Notes: generated by a model from the letters alone, not told the origin. A DNA stretch of 64,000 bases from JACMQX01 sp044225675 (GCA_044225675.1 JBGAIH010000028.1:7373-71372), one strand, 5' to 3'; positions 10,103 through 19,329 are shown, counted from the first letter of the stretch. Program-made: numbers and translations.

Positions 10103-11356
10103 ATGAGTTCGACAAGCACCCTCCACCCCATGCCGGCGCCCGTGAGTCTGCGGCAGGACGCCACCGTCATCGGCCTCGTGGGTCTGGCGCACGGCATCAG
10201 CCACTACAGCCAGCTGCTTCTGGCGCCGCTGTTCCCGTGGCTCAAGGACGCATTCAGCGTCGGCTATGCGGAGCTGGGCTTCATCATGACGGTGTTCTTC
10301 GTGGTGTCCTGCGCGACGCAGGCGCTGTCGGGTTTCGTGGTCGACCGTTTCGGGCCCCGTCCCGTGCTGTTCGGCGGGCTCGGCTTGCTGGGCCTTGCCG
10401 CCTTCGGCTTTGCCGCGAGCACCGGCTACTGGATGATGGTGGCCTTTGCCGCCCTCGCGGGCGTGGGCAATGGCGTGTTCCATCCCGTCGACTACACGCT
10501 GCTCAACCGCAAGGTCAGCCAGCCCCGGCTGGGCCATGCCTACAGCGTTCATGGCATCACCGGCAGCCTCGGCTGGGGCCTGGCACCGGCCATGCTGGTG
10601 CCGATCGCGATTGCCTCGTCATGGCGCGTGGCGCTGGCGAGCGCGGGCGCGCTGATCTTCGCCGTGCTGCTGCTGCTGTGGGTGCGCCGTGATGCGCTGG
10701 CGCTGCCCGCAGCCGCTGCGGCGCCGGCTGCGCGACCGGGTGCAAGCTCGGCCGCCGTCGAGGGCAGCTTCGACTTTCTTCGCATCCCTGCGGTGTGGAT
10801 GTGCTTCGCGTTCTTCTTTTTCTACGCGATCGTGATCAGCGTCGTCCAGGCGTTCGCACCCGAGGCCGCGCGCCAGTTGCATGGCGTGCCGCTGGCCATG
10901 GCAGCCCTGTGCCTGACGATCTACATGGTCGGAAGCGCAGGTGGCATGGTGCTGGGCGGCTTTCTGGCGGCCGATCCGTCGCGTTGCGAGCGCATCGTGG
11001 CGGTGGGCTTCGGCATTGCGGCGGTGTTCGCGCTGACGCTGGGCCTGGCCGGCGTGCCCTCGGTGCTCGTGCCCATCGTCTTCGGCGTGATGGGCTTCGC
11101 CTCGGGCGTGGCCGGCCCCTCGCGCGACATGCTGGTCAAGAAGTCCACGCCCGACAACGCCACCGGCCGTGTCTATGGCGTGGTCTACGCGGGGCTCGAC
11201 ATCGGGCAGGCGGCCGCGCCGCTGGTGTTCGGCACGCTGATGGACCACCACCAGTATGCCGGCGTCTTCATCGGACTGGCCATCACTCAGGCGGTGCTGA
11301 TCGCCAGCGCCTTCCGCGTGCGCCGGACGCGCCGCACGGCGCTGGTGCCCGCCTGA
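10103..11356 (+). CDS. MFS transporter (fosmidomycin-resistance-like)
   Basis: A 417-aa protein with 12 predicted membrane segments. The sequences GLAHGISHYSQLLLAPLFP near the N-terminus and GVGNGVFHPVDYTLLNRKVS in the TM4/5 region resemble the Fsr-type MFS branch. A soluble Ala-rich loop separates the two six-helix halves. It probably exports a small toxic compound. I use the ATG at 10103 (MSSTSTLHP); an upstream GTG at 10079 adds eight residues. It is divergent from an AraC gene, so regulation by that protein is likely. Confidence 0.87.
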   Translation: MSSTSTLHPMPAPVSLRQDATVIGLVGLAHGISHYSQLLLAPLFPWLKDAFSVGYAELGFIMTVFFVVSCATQALSGFVVDRFGPRPVLFGGLGLLGLAAFGFAASTGYWMMVAFAALAGVGNGVFHPVDYTLLNRKVSQPRLGHAYSVHGITGSLGWGLAPAMLVPIAIASSWRVALASAGALIFAVLLLLWVRRDALALPAAAAAPAARPGASSAAVEGSFDFLRIPAVWMCFAFFFFYAIVISVVQAFAPEAARQLHGVPLAMAALCLTIYMVGSAGGMVLGGFLAADPSRCERIVAVGFGIAAVFALTLGLAGVPSVLVPIVFGVMGFASGVAGPSRDMLVKKSTPDNATGRVYGVVYAGLDIGQAAAPLVFGTLMDHHQYAGVFIGLAITQAVLIASAFRVRRTRRTALVPA

Positions 11357-11425
11357 GCCACGGGCGGCGACTCTCGTGGCGTTGGAGGCACCGCGCCTCA
11401 GACGCCGCTGGCGCCGCCGCAGCCC

Positions 11426-12307
11426 TCAGACCGCGCTGCGGTGGCGTGCAATGCAGGTGTCGAGTGTCTCAGCGGCATCCTTGCGCCACCAGTTGCCGGT
11501 GGAGAAGATCTCGACCTCGCTGTAGCCGGCGAAGCCCTGCGCTTCGACCCAGCCCCGGATCTTCGGGATGTCGATCACGCCGTCGCCCATCATGCCCCGG
11601 TCGTTGAGCAGGTCGGTGGTCGGCGTGAGCCAGTCGCAGACGTGGAAGGCCAGCAGGCGGTCTTGCCCGGCGCGGGCGATCTGCTGCTCCAGCTTCGGGT
11701 CCCACCAGGTGTGATAGACGTCGAGCGCCACGCCCAGTGCGCCCGTGCGCGAGGGATCGAGCGCGTCGCACAGGTCGAGTGCCTGCTCCATCGTGTTCAC
11801 GCAGGCGCGGTCGGCGGCATACATCGGGTGCAGCGGCTCGATGGCCAGCGGCATGCGGCTGGCGCGCGCGTGATCGAGCAGCTGGCCGATGCCGTCACGG
11901 ACCTGCGAGCGCGACAGGGCGATGTCCTTGTGCGCGGCCTGGCCGGCCAGCGCGCCCGGCAGGCCGCCGACCACCAGCACGAGGCAGGTGGCGCCGAGTT
12001 CGCAGGCCTCGTCCACCGCGCGGCGATTGTCGTCGTGCGCGGCCTGCAGGCCGGCGGCGTCGGTGGCCGGGAACATGCCGCCGCGGCAGTAGCCCGACAG
12101 CGCCAGACCATGCTCCCTGACCAGCCGCGAGACGGCCGGCAGGCCCACGGCGGCGACCTGGTCGCGCCAGGGCGAGATGGCACGGATCCCGCGCTCGACG
12201 CAGGCACCGATGATCCGGTCGAGCGGCAGGTCCACACCCTGGCTCTTGCGCACGGTGGCGGTGTTGATGGAGAGCCAGCGGTGGTCCTGGGAGAAATCAC
12301 GGGTCAT
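11426..12307 (-). CDS. Sugar phosphate isomerase/epimerase family protein (TIM barrel)
   Basis: A 293-aa AP-endonuclease-2-like TIM barrel (xylose isomerase-like fold). Candidate metal ligands are visible: Glu in LAIEPLHPMY, Asp/His in VALDVYHTWWDP, His in LLAFHVCDW and Glu in YSEVEIFS. Enzymes of this type isomerise, epimerise or dehydrate keto-sugars and related polyols. It is the last gene of the seven-gene catabolic operon that begins at 18517. Its presence beside a Gfo/Idh oxidoreductase recalls oxidised-sugar or cyclitol pathways, but the substrate is not known. Confidence 0.88.
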   Translation of the reverse strand: MTRDFSQDHRWLSINTATVRKSQGVDLPLDRIIGACVERGIRAISPWRDQVAAVGLPAVSRLVREHGLALSGYCRGGMFPATDAAGLQAAHDDNRRAVDEACELGATCLVLVVGGLPGALAGQAAHKDIALSRSQVRDGIGQLLDHARASRMPLAIEPLHPMYAADRACVNTMEQALDLCDALDPSRTGALGVALDVYHTWWDPKLEQQIARAGQDRLLAFHVCDWLTPTTDLLNDRGMMGDGVIDIPKIRGWVEAQGFAGYSEVEIFSTGNWWRKDAAETLDTCIARHRSAV

Positions 12308-12398
12308 GACGGAGCAGTCCTGGAAAAGTGGTGGACGGGGCAAGAGGGCGATGGCCGGAAGGAAGGGCGGCGGCAGGGCAGGGTGGCAGCAGGCAGGG

Positions 12399-13106
12399 TC
12401 AGGTGCCGAGCGATGCGCCGCCGCAGATCTGGATGTCCTGTCCGGTGATCGCTGCTGCGGCCGGAGACAGCAGATAGCCGACGAGGCTGGCGATCTCCTC
12501 CGGCTGGATCAGGCGCCCGAGCGGCGGCAGCCTGGGGCTGGCCGCCTGACGGGCCGGGTCGTCGAGCATGGCAGTCTGCGTCGCGGCAGGCGAGACCACA
12601 TTGACGGTCACGCCCTGGCTCACCACCTCGGCTGCCCAGGAGCGCGCCAGCGCCACCAGCGCGGCCTTGCTGGCTGCGTACTGGCTGCGCCCGGCCATGC
12701 CGCGCGCGACGCGGCTGCCGACGATCACCACGCGGCCGTGGCCGGCTTGCGCCATGGCAGGCACGAGCACGTCGGCCAGGCGGCTGAGGGCTGCCACGTG
12801 CAGCTGCCACATGAGCTGACCATCGGCGGGCACCAGCGCGCCGAGCCGGCCGACGCGCAGCACGCCGGCAGCGTGAACCAGCGCGTCCACCGGGCCGGCG
12901 GCGCGCGCAGCGGCCTCGGTCGCCACGCCGTCACACAGGTCCACCGTCACCGCTGCAAAGGCCGCATGGCGCAGGCGCGCGGGCGCCACGTCCAGGCCGC
13001 TGACGCGCCAGCCGGCGTCCAGCAGCGACGTGGCGATGGCCATCCCGATCCCCGAGCTGGTGCCCGTCACGAGAGCATGGGCGACGGCAGGGCGCGCAGC
13101 GGTCAT
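12399..13106 (-). CDS. Short-chain dehydrogenase/reductase (SDR)
   Basis: A 235-aa classical SDR. Cofactor motif TGTSSGIG is at residues 14-21, HAAG replaces the usual NNAG at about 78-81, and the catalytic set is Ser131, Tyr143 and Lys147 (YAASK). The HAAG variant and the GMAGRSQ loop recall catechol/benzoate-diol type dehydrogenases, but this is weak. It would oxidise or reduce a hydroxyl/keto group with NAD(P). The gene begins 11 nt after the TctC gene's stop, within the same minus-strand operon. Confidence 0.9.
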   Translation of the reverse strand: MTAARPAVAHALVTGTSSGIGMAIATSLLDAGWRVSGLDVAPARLRHAAFAAVTVDLCDGVATEAAARAAGPVDALVHAAGVLRVGRLGALVPADGQLMWQLHVAALSRLADVLVPAMAQAGHGRVVIVGSRVARGMAGRSQYAASKAALVALARSWAAEVVSQGVTVNVVSPAATQTAMLDDPARQAASPRLPPLGRLIQPEEIASLVGYLLSPAAAAITGQDIQICGGASLGT

Positions 13107-13117
13107 GGCAGGCCCGC

Positions 13118-14083
13118 TCACTCGACGCGGATGTTGCCTTCGGTGATGATCTTCTGCGAGCGGACCATGTCGGCACTCTGGAACTTCGCAAAGTCCTCCG
13201 GAGAGCCGGGGGTGATCACCAGGCCCTGCTGCACCAGCTTGTCGCGCATCTCGCCGGCCAGCGCCTTGTTGGTCTCGGCATTGAGCCGTGTGGTGATGTC
13301 GGCGGGCAGCTTGGCGGGCGCCCACAGGCCATACCAGCTGTAGAACTCATAGCCCGGGATGGTCTCGGCCACGGTCGGCACGTCGGGCAGGTTGGGGGCG
13401 CGCTTGTCGCCGGTGACGGCCACCACGCGCAGCATGCCGCTCTTGTGGTACTGGAGCGAGCCGAGGATCGGGTCGATGAAGCCGTCGATCTGCCCGCCGA
13501 TCAGGTCCTGGAAGGCCGGCGCCGTGCCCTTGTAGGGGACGATGGTGTACTCGATGTTGCTCGAACGCTTGAGCAGTTCGGTGGCCATGTGGCCGCCCGA
13601 GCCGACCGAGCCCACGGCAAAGGTCATCTTGCCGGGGTTGGCCTTGGCATAGGCGATCAGCGACTTGATGTCGGTGACAGGAAGGTTCTTGTTGATGGCG
13701 ACCGACAGCGGCGCCTTGGCCACGAGCGCGATCGGCGTGAAGTCCTTGACCACGCCATAGGGCGTGGACTTCATCGTCATCGGCGCGGAGGTGAAGGTCG
13801 AGGCGTTGAACAGCAGCGTGTAGCCGTCGGCCGGCGACTTGGCCACCACGTCGGCGCCGATGATGCCGTTGCCGCCCGCACGGTTCTCCACCACGAAGGG
13901 CTGGCCCAGCTGCTCGCTGAGCTTCTGCGCAAGCTGCCGGCCCACGGCGTCGAGCGTGCCGCCCGGCGGGAACGGGATGATCACCCGCACGGGACGGGCC
14001 GGCCAGGCCTGGGCCATGGCGCCGATCGAGAGGGCAGCGAGGCCGGCGGCGACACAGGCCTTGAGGAAGAAGCGGGTGTTCAT
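13118..14083 (-). CDS. Bug/TctC-family periplasmic solute-binding protein
   Basis: A 321-aa tripartite tricarboxylate receptor. Signal peptide is at about 1-25 (ending AMA-QA), followed by the family start WPARPVRVIIPFPPGGTLD and the ligand loop VENRAGGNGIIGADVVA. Bug receptors bind carboxylates and related small molecules in the periplasm. No TctA/TctB membrane genes are nearby, which is common for the expanded Bug sets of Burkholderiales. An AGGAG site precedes the ATG. It is one of two Bug genes in this operon, possibly recognising the pathway's substrate. Confidence 0.95.
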   Translation of the reverse strand: MNTRFFLKACVAAGLAALSIGAMAQAWPARPVRVIIPFPPGGTLDAVGRQLAQKLSEQLGQPFVVENRAGGNGIIGADVVAKSPADGYTLLFNASTFTSAPMTMKSTPYGVVKDFTPIALVAKAPLSVAINKNLPVTDIKSLIAYAKANPGKMTFAVGSVGSGGHMATELLKRSSNIEYTIVPYKGTAPAFQDLIGGQIDGFIDPILGSLQYHKSGMLRVVAVTGDKRAPNLPDVPTVAETIPGYEFYSWYGLWAPAKLPADITTRLNAETNKALAGEMRDKLVQQGLVITPGSPEDFAKFQSADMVRSQKIITEGNIRVE

Positions 14084-14130
14084 GCGATGTCTCCTGGTGG
14101 ATGGGCTTTGGGACGGAATCAAACGGGCGC

Positions 14131-15315
14131 TCACTCGACGCCGTGCAGCGCGAGCAGCGTCTTCATGCGCCGCACGGCCAGCTCGGGCTGCTCGAGCAGG
14201 TTGGCCGCATCGGCCAGCCGGAACAGCTCGGCCAGGTGCTGCAGCGAACGCGTGCTCTGCTGGCCGCCGACCATGCTGAAGTGCTTCTGGTGGCCGTTGA
14301 GCCAGGCCATGAAGACCACGCCGGTCTTGTAGAAGCGCGTCGGCGCCGCGAAGATATGGCGCGACAGCGGGACCGTGGGGCCGAGGATGGCGTGGAACTT
14401 CTCGGTGTTGCCCTGGGCGAGTTCGCCCAGCGCGGCGCTGGCCGCAGGCGCGATGGCGTCGAAGATGCCCAGCAGCGCGTCGCTCTTGCCGTGCGTGGGT
14501 TCACTGCCCGCGCCGTCGCCGGCGATCAGTTCGGCGTAGTTGAAGTCGTCGCCCGTGTACATGCGAACGCCGGCCGGCAGCCGACGGCGCATGGCGATTT
14601 CCTTGTCCTTGTCGAGCAGCGAGATCTTGATGCCGTCGACCTTGCCGGCATGCGCCGCAATGATGCCCAGTGCCGTGTCCATGGCGGCGTCGGCGTCGGC
14701 GCTGCCCCAGTAGCCCTTGAGTGCCGGGTCGAACATGTCGCCGAGCCAGTGCAGCACCACCGGCTGGCGCGCCTGGCTCAGGATGCGGTCGTACACCCGT
14801 TCGTAGTCGGCCGGGCTCGCGGCCACGCGGGCCAGCGCACGGCTGGCCATCACGATGAGCTTGCCGCCGAGCTTCTCGATGGCTTCCATCTGTTCTTCGT
14901 AGCCACGGATGACTTCGTCCACCGTGCGCACCGCGTCCAGTGCGAGATGGTCGGTGCCGCAGCCCGAGGCGAGGAAGGCGCCCGGCACGTCGCGCGAGGC
15001 GTCGATGGAGCGGTGGATGAGTTCCAGCGAGGTCGGCCAGTCCAGGCCCATGCCGCGCTGCGCCGTGTCCATGGCCTCGGCCACGCCCAGGCCGAGCGAC
15101 CACAGGTGGCGGCGGTAGGCGATGGTGGCGTCCCAGTCGACGGCGCAGTCGAGCCAGGGGTCGATCCGGGCCAGCGGGTCGGCCACGACATGGGCCGCCG
15201 AGTAGGCGATGCGGTTGAACCTGACGCCGGCGGCCGGCTTCACGGGGGTGGTGCCGCGCAGGGTGTAGGCGGCCAGGCGGCCCGAGGCGTCGGGCAGTTG
15301 GAGCGAGAGCGTCAT
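14131..15315 (-). CDS. DUF993 family protein (dihydrodipicolinate-synthase-like)
   Basis: A 394-aa protein of the DUF993 family, annotated by similarity as aldolase/DHDPS-like. It shows TIM-barrel features: GKLIVMASRAL, QPVVLHWLGDMFDPALKGYWG and DGIKISLLDKDKEI, with Lys in the last as the candidate Schiff-base residue by analogy (inference). No biochemical role is established to my knowledge. A retro-aldol or dehydration step on an oxidised sugar or sugar acid would fit the neighbours. Its ATG overlaps the upstream dehydrogenase stop by 4 bp. Confidence 0.85.
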   Translation of the reverse strand: MTLSLQLPDASGRLAAYTLRGTTPVKPAAGVRFNRIAYSAAHVVADPLARIDPWLDCAVDWDATIAYRRHLWSLGLGVAEAMDTAQRGMGLDWPTSLELIHRSIDASRDVPGAFLASGCGTDHLALDAVRTVDEVIRGYEEQMEAIEKLGGKLIVMASRALARVAASPADYERVYDRILSQARQPVVLHWLGDMFDPALKGYWGSADADAAMDTALGIIAAHAGKVDGIKISLLDKDKEIAMRRRLPAGVRMYTGDDFNYAELIAGDGAGSEPTHGKSDALLGIFDAIAPAASAALGELAQGNTEKFHAILGPTVPLSRHIFAAPTRFYKTGVVFMAWLNGHQKHFSMVGGQQSTRSLQHLAELFRLADAANLLEQPELAVRRMKTLLALHGVE

Positions 15316-16292
15316 GTGGAGCGTCCGGAGGAAGAAGGGGTGGAGGAGGCGGCTGGCTGTGCCAGCCCGGGCACGGCAGAGGAGGGTGCCGCTGAAGACG
15401 ATGCGCCGGAGGAGGGCGCGCCGGCCCGTGGCAGGATGGCGTCGATCACGGCGACGTTGTCGAGGTCGCCCAGGCCGAGTTCGATGGCGCGGTCGAGCAG
15501 CGCCGCGTGGGCGCGCGTGAGGCTGAGGTCCAGCCCCGCCTGCTCGCCCTGCCCGATGATGAGGGTCAGGTCCTTGCGGTGCTGGCGGATGCGCGAGGCT
15601 GGGGTGAAGTCGCGTGCCACCATGCGGGTGCCCGCCACGTCCACCGCACGCGAGTAGGCCGGCGACTCCCGCAGCAGGTCGAGGAACTGCGCGCCGTCAA
15701 GGCCCAGGCCCGTCGCGAGCGCCAGGCCTTCGGCAAGTGCGGCGCGGTTGAGTCCGAGCACGAGGTTGCAGGCCAGCTTGGCGCGCACGCCATGGCCCTC
15801 GCCACCCACATGGCGGTGGCGCGGGCACAGGTCCAGCAGCAGGCTGCCCCAGCGCTCGCGCACGCGCTCGCCTGCGCCCAGCAGGCCGAGCGCCTCGCCC
15901 TGTGCGATCTGGCGGCTGGAGCCCAAGAGCGGCATGTCGGCAAAGGCGACGCCACGGCGGTGCAGCCGGGCGGCGGCGTCGGCCGTGGCCTGCACACTCG
16001 CCGTCACGCAACTGACGACCACTTCCAGCGCACCGGAGCCGCTGGCCAGCGCGGCTGCGCAATCCAGCAGCATGGCATCGTCGAGCACGCAGACCACCAC
16101 GGCCTGGCATTGCGCGGCCAGCGCTGCGGCATCGTCCACGAGCTGCACGCCAAGCACCTGGGCGGCCGCCCGCGCGGCGGGCGCCGGATCGGCTCCTGCC
16201 ACCGTATGGCCGCAGGCTTTCAGCCGCGCGGCCAGCGCCTGGCCGACCAGGCCGAGGCCGAGAATGCCGATCGTGGCCGGTGGTGGGTTCAT
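15312..16292 (-). CDS. NAD(P)-dependent beta-hydroxyacid dehydrogenase (3-HIBADH-like)
   Basis: A 326-aa member of the 3-hydroxyisobutyrate dehydrogenase family. The Rossmann motif GLGLVGQALA is at about 11-20. The catalytic Lys with its Asn four residues on is seen in GVRAKLACNLVLGLNRA. The family oxidises beta-hydroxyacids such as 3-hydroxyisobutyrate or tartronate semialdehyde. The last 35 or so residues are a Ser/Ala/Pro-rich tail not seen in typical members and could be disordered. It is translationally coupled (ATGA) to the DUF993 gene. Confidence 0.88.
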   Translation of the reverse strand: MNPPPATIGILGLGLVGQALAARLKACGHTVAGADPAPAARAAAQVLGVQLVDDAAALAAQCQAVVVCVLDDAMLLDCAAALASGSGALEVVVSCVTASVQATADAAARLHRRGVAFADMPLLGSSRQIAQGEALGLLGAGERVRERWGSLLLDLCPRHRHVGGEGHGVRAKLACNLVLGLNRAALAEGLALATGLGLDGAQFLDLLRESPAYSRAVDVAGTRMVARDFTPASRIRQHRKDLTLIIGQGEQAGLDLSLTRAHAALLDRAIELGLGDLDNVAVIDAILPRAGAPSSGASSSAAPSSAVPGLAQPAASSTPSSSGRST

Positions 16293-16342
16293 GGCTCGGT
16301 CGGGTTGAGGCGAGGTGTGACGAAGGGGGCAGGCCGTCCGGC

Positions 16343-17518
16343 TCAGATCGTGAGCGCGGGCACGTCGACCCAGCGGCGCTGCTTCCAGCTGTCGAGCGCG
16401 GCTTCGACCAGCTGCACGCCCTTGGCGCCTTCGGGCAGCGTCCACTTGTACGGCGCGTCTTCCACCACGTGGCGGATGAAATGCTCCCACTGGATCTTGA
16501 AGCCGTTGTCGTAGACCTGCGTGTCCGGCACTTCCTGCCATTGGTCGAAGAAGTTCATCATCTGCTTCTGGTCGGGGTTCCACACCGGGCGGGGCGTGGC
16601 GACGCGGCTTTGCGCGCGGCAGTCCGACAGGCCGGCGACGGCCGAGCCGTGCGTGCCGTCGACGTGGAAGGTCACCAGATCGTCGCGCCGCACGCGGGTG
16701 GCCCACGACATGTTCAGTTGGGCAATCACCGGCTCGCCGCCATGGCCGATCAGTTCGGCCGTGGCATAGGCGGCGTCGTCGGCCGTGCATTCGTAGGGTT
16801 TGCCGGCTTCGTCCCAGCGCTGCGGGATGTGGGTGGTGCCGATGCAGGTGACCGACTTGACCTCGCCGAACAGGTTGTCGAGCACGTAGCGCCAGTGGCA
16901 CATCATGTCGAGGATCATGCCGCCGCCGTCTTCCTTGCGGTAGTTCCAGCTCGGGCGCTGGATGGGCTGCAGGTCGCCCTCGAACACCCAGTAGCCGAAC
17001 TCCAGGCGCACGCTGAGCATGCGGCCGAAGAAGCCGGCGCGCCTCAGCATGTCGAGCTTGCGCAGGCCGGGCAGGAACAGCTTGTCCTGCACCGCGCCGT
17101 GCTTGATGCCGCTCTTCTTCGACGCTTCCTCGGCCAGGCGCGCGATCTCTACCGCCTCGTTGAGGTTGGTGGCAATGGGCTTCTCGCAGTAGACGTGCTT
17201 GCCGGCGCGGATCGCCTTGGCCAGCAGCGTCGGCCGCATCTGGGTGGTGCCGGCGTCGAAGAAGACCGTGTCGTCGGGATTGGCCAGGGCCGCGTCCAGG
17301 TCGGTGCCCCAGCGCGCCACGCCATGCGCCTTGGCCAGCGCCTCCATCTTCTCGGCGTTGCGCCCGATCAGGATCGGGTCGGGCATGACCTTGTCGCCAT
17401 TGGAGAGCGTCACGCCGCCCTGGCTGCGGATGGCCAGGATGGAGCGGATCAGGTGCTGGTTCATGCCCATGCGTCCGGTGACGCCGTGCATGATGATTCC
17501 AAGTCGTTGGGTGGACAT
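16343..17518 (-). CDS. Gfo/Idh/MocA-family oxidoreductase
   Basis: A 391-aa NAD(P)-dependent oxidoreductase. The Rossmann loop GVTGRMG is at 12-18 and the family's catalytic/cofactor motif CEKP is at 111-114. The C-terminal alpha/beta domain carries MILDMMCHWRYVLDNLFG, where His is the usual acid-base candidate. Members oxidise sugars, inositols or their acids, often to 3-keto derivatives. It sits directly behind the first TctC gene in the operon and is the probable first catabolic step, by analogy with other Gfo/Idh clusters. Confidence 0.9.
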   Translation of the reverse strand: MSTQRLGIIMHGVTGRMGMNQHLIRSILAIRSQGGVTLSNGDKVMPDPILIGRNAEKMEALAKAHGVARWGTDLDAALANPDDTVFFDAGTTQMRPTLLAKAIRAGKHVYCEKPIATNLNEAVEIARLAEEASKKSGIKHGAVQDKLFLPGLRKLDMLRRAGFFGRMLSVRLEFGYWVFEGDLQPIQRPSWNYRKEDGGGMILDMMCHWRYVLDNLFGEVKSVTCIGTTHIPQRWDEAGKPYECTADDAAYATAELIGHGGEPVIAQLNMSWATRVRRDDLVTFHVDGTHGSAVAGLSDCRAQSRVATPRPVWNPDQKQMMNFFDQWQEVPDTQVYDNGFKIQWEHFIRHVVEDAPYKWTLPEGAKGVQLVEAALDSWKQRRWVDVPALTI

Positions 17519-17536
17519 CGTCGGTTCTTCCTGTGG

Positions 17537-18517
17537 TTACTTCTGCACTTCCAGGCCGGCGGCCTTGACCAGCGCGGCGTTGCTCTTGGTCTCGTCGCGG
17601 ATGTAGGCGTCGAACTGCTCGGGCTTGAGCGTCCAGGCGTCGGCGCCCAGCGTGGCGAAACGTTCCTTGACTTCCGGCGTGGCCAGGGCCTTGATCACTT
17701 CGTCATGCAGCCGGTTGACGATGTCGCGCGGCGTCTTGGCCGGCGCCATCATGCCGATCCAGAAGTTGAACTCGGAGCCGGGCACACCGGCTTCGGCAGT
17801 GGTCGGCACATTGGGCAGCGCACTGGCGCGGCGCGGCGAGCCCACCGCCAGCGGCAGCAGCTGGCCGTTGCGGATCTGGCCGATGACCGGCGCGATCGGC
17901 GAGAAATAGTAGTCGACGCGGCCCGACATCACCTCGGTCACGGCCTCGGCCGAGCCCTTGAACGGCACGTTGGTCGCGTCGATCTTCGCCGCGAGCTTGA
18001 ACTTCTCGGCATTGAGGTGGGTGGCGCTGCCCTGGCCGGCGGAGGCGAAATTCATGCTGCCCGGCTTGGCGCGCGCGGCGGCCAGCAGCTCCTGCAGGGT
18101 CTTGAGGTTCTTGGACGGCGAGATCACCAGCACGTTGGGCGTGGTGGAGATCGGCGTCACGCCGGCGAAGTCCTTCTCGGTGTCGAACGGCAGCTTGGCA
18201 AAGGTCGAGGGGCTGACGGTGTGCGACGAGGAGTGGATCATGATCGTGTAGCCGTCGGGAGCGGCGGCCGCCACGGCGGCCTGGCCGATGGTGCCGCTGG
18301 CGCCGCCGCGGTTGTCGATCACCAGGGTCTGGCCCAGGCTCTGGCCCATCTTGTCGGCGATGGCCCGGGCAATGATGTCGGTTGTGCTGCCGGCGGCAAA
18401 GGGCACGATCACGCGGATCGGCTTGCTGGGCCAGGCGCCCTGCGCTGCGGCGGTGAAGGGGAGGGTTGCGGCCAGACAGGCGGCAGCGGCCAGCGTGACG
18501 CGGCGAGAGAAAGCCAT
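17537..18517 (-). CDS. Bug/TctC-family periplasmic solute-binding protein (operon first gene)
   Basis: A 326-aa receptor with a signal peptide (about 1-26, ending TAAA-QG). The family motifs WPSKPIRVIVPFAAGSTTDI and IDNRGGASGTIGQAAV follow. As the first gene of the seven-gene operon, it probably captures the substrate in the periplasm. A GGAG ribosome site lies 9-12 nt before the ATG. An imperfect palindrome at 18601-18620 in its upstream region is a candidate TetR operator. Confidence 0.95.
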   Translation of the reverse strand: MAFSRRVTLAAAACLAATLPFTAAAQGAWPSKPIRVIVPFAAGSTTDIIARAIADKMGQSLGQTLVIDNRGGASGTIGQAAVAAAAPDGYTIMIHSSSHTVSPSTFAKLPFDTEKDFAGVTPISTTPNVLVISPSKNLKTLQELLAAARAKPGSMNFASAGQGSATHLNAEKFKLAAKIDATNVPFKGSAEAVTEVMSGRVDYYFSPIAPVIGQIRNGQLLPLAVGSPRRASALPNVPTTAEAGVPGSEFNFWIGMMAPAKTPRDIVNRLHDEVIKALATPEVKERFATLGADAWTLKPEQFDAYIRDETKSNAALVKAAGLEVQK

Positions 18518-18600
18518 GAAATTGTCTCCAGATACAGGTAGTGGACTGGCGCGGCCACGAAGCACGCGGTCACGCGCAGGACTGTTGTCGGGCTGTTATC

Positions 18601-18620
18601 AATTAACTATTGAGTGAATT
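18601..18620. promoter_or_regulatory. Candidate TetR operator upstream of the catabolic operon
   Basis: AATTAACTATTGAGTGAATT is an imperfect palindrome: seven of ten base pairs are symmetric (AATT.ACT....AGT.AATT). It lies 84 bp upstream of the first operon gene. It shares the half-site GTGAATTA with the sequence in front of the TetR gene. AT-rich sites in this 67% GC genome stand out. Operator function is inferred. Confidence 0.45.
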
Positions 18621-18670
18621 ATGGCCGCTCGTTGGCCGAATTGCAATCGCCCGCAGCCGCGTCCTGCGGC

Positions 18671-19321
18671 TCAGCTTCTCAGGACATACCCGAGGATGAC
18701 GTCCGTCATGTGCGAAAGCCGCTCGTTGAGGGCCTTGGGCAGCATCAGGTCGCGGCCGAAGATGGCCGACAGCGTGTGGTTGTTGGACAGGTAGAAATAG
18801 GCCAGGCCCGCGATCGAGATGTACAGCTGCACCGGGTCGATGCCGCCCCGGAAGATGCCCTCGGCCTGGCCGCGCGCGAGGATCTCGCCGAGCGTCTGGA
18901 TCAGCGGCGAGTTCATCTCGCGCACCCGCTCGGACTTGTTCAGATGCCGCGCCTGGTGCAGGTTGGCGCTGTTGAGCAGGGTGATGAACTCGGGGTGGTC
19001 GATGTAGTAGTTCCAGGTGAACTCGGTGAGCCGGCGCACGCCTTCGACCGGCGTCAGGTCGGTCAGGTGCAGGCGCTTTTCGGCGTCGCGGATGTCCGCG
19101 TAGGTGTTCTCCAGCACGGCAAGGAACAGGTCGTCCTTGCTGCCGAAGTAGTAGTAGATGAGCCGCTTGTTGACGTCGGCGCGCTCGGCGATCCGGTCCA
19201 CGCGCGCGCCGCCCAGGCCATGCTGCGCAAACTCGTCGCGCGCCGCCACGAGGATGGCCAGCTGCGACCGGTCGGCATCGCGGGAGCGGGGTTCGGCAGA
19301 AGGGGATTTGGCGGTGGGCAT
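18671..19321 (-). CDS. TetR-family transcriptional regulator
   Basis: A 216-aa TetR protein. The N-terminal helix-turn-helix is at about 25-65 with VDRIAERADVNKRLIYYYFGSK as the recognition region. The C-terminal ligand domain is helical (about 75-210). The position, on the same strand just upstream of the seven-gene catabolic operon, makes it the likely repressor of that operon and of itself, released by a pathway ligand. A palindromic sequence sits 8 nt before its start codon. Confidence 0.93.
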   Translation of the reverse strand: MPTAKSPSAEPRSRDADRSQLAILVAARDEFAQHGLGGARVDRIAERADVNKRLIYYYFGSKDDLFLAVLENTYADIRDAEKRLHLTDLTPVEGVRRLTEFTWNYYIDHPEFITLLNSANLHQARHLNKSERVREMNSPLIQTLGEILARGQAEGIFRGGIDPVQLYISIAGLAYFYLSNNHTLSAIFGRDLMLPKALNERLSHMTDVILGYVLRS

Positions 19322-19329
19322 GGAGTTTT

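Noticed and set aside
11426..19321. Horizontally acquired island
   Set aside because: Composition resembles the neighbours, and there are no tRNA-associated repeats, integrase or IS remnants around it.
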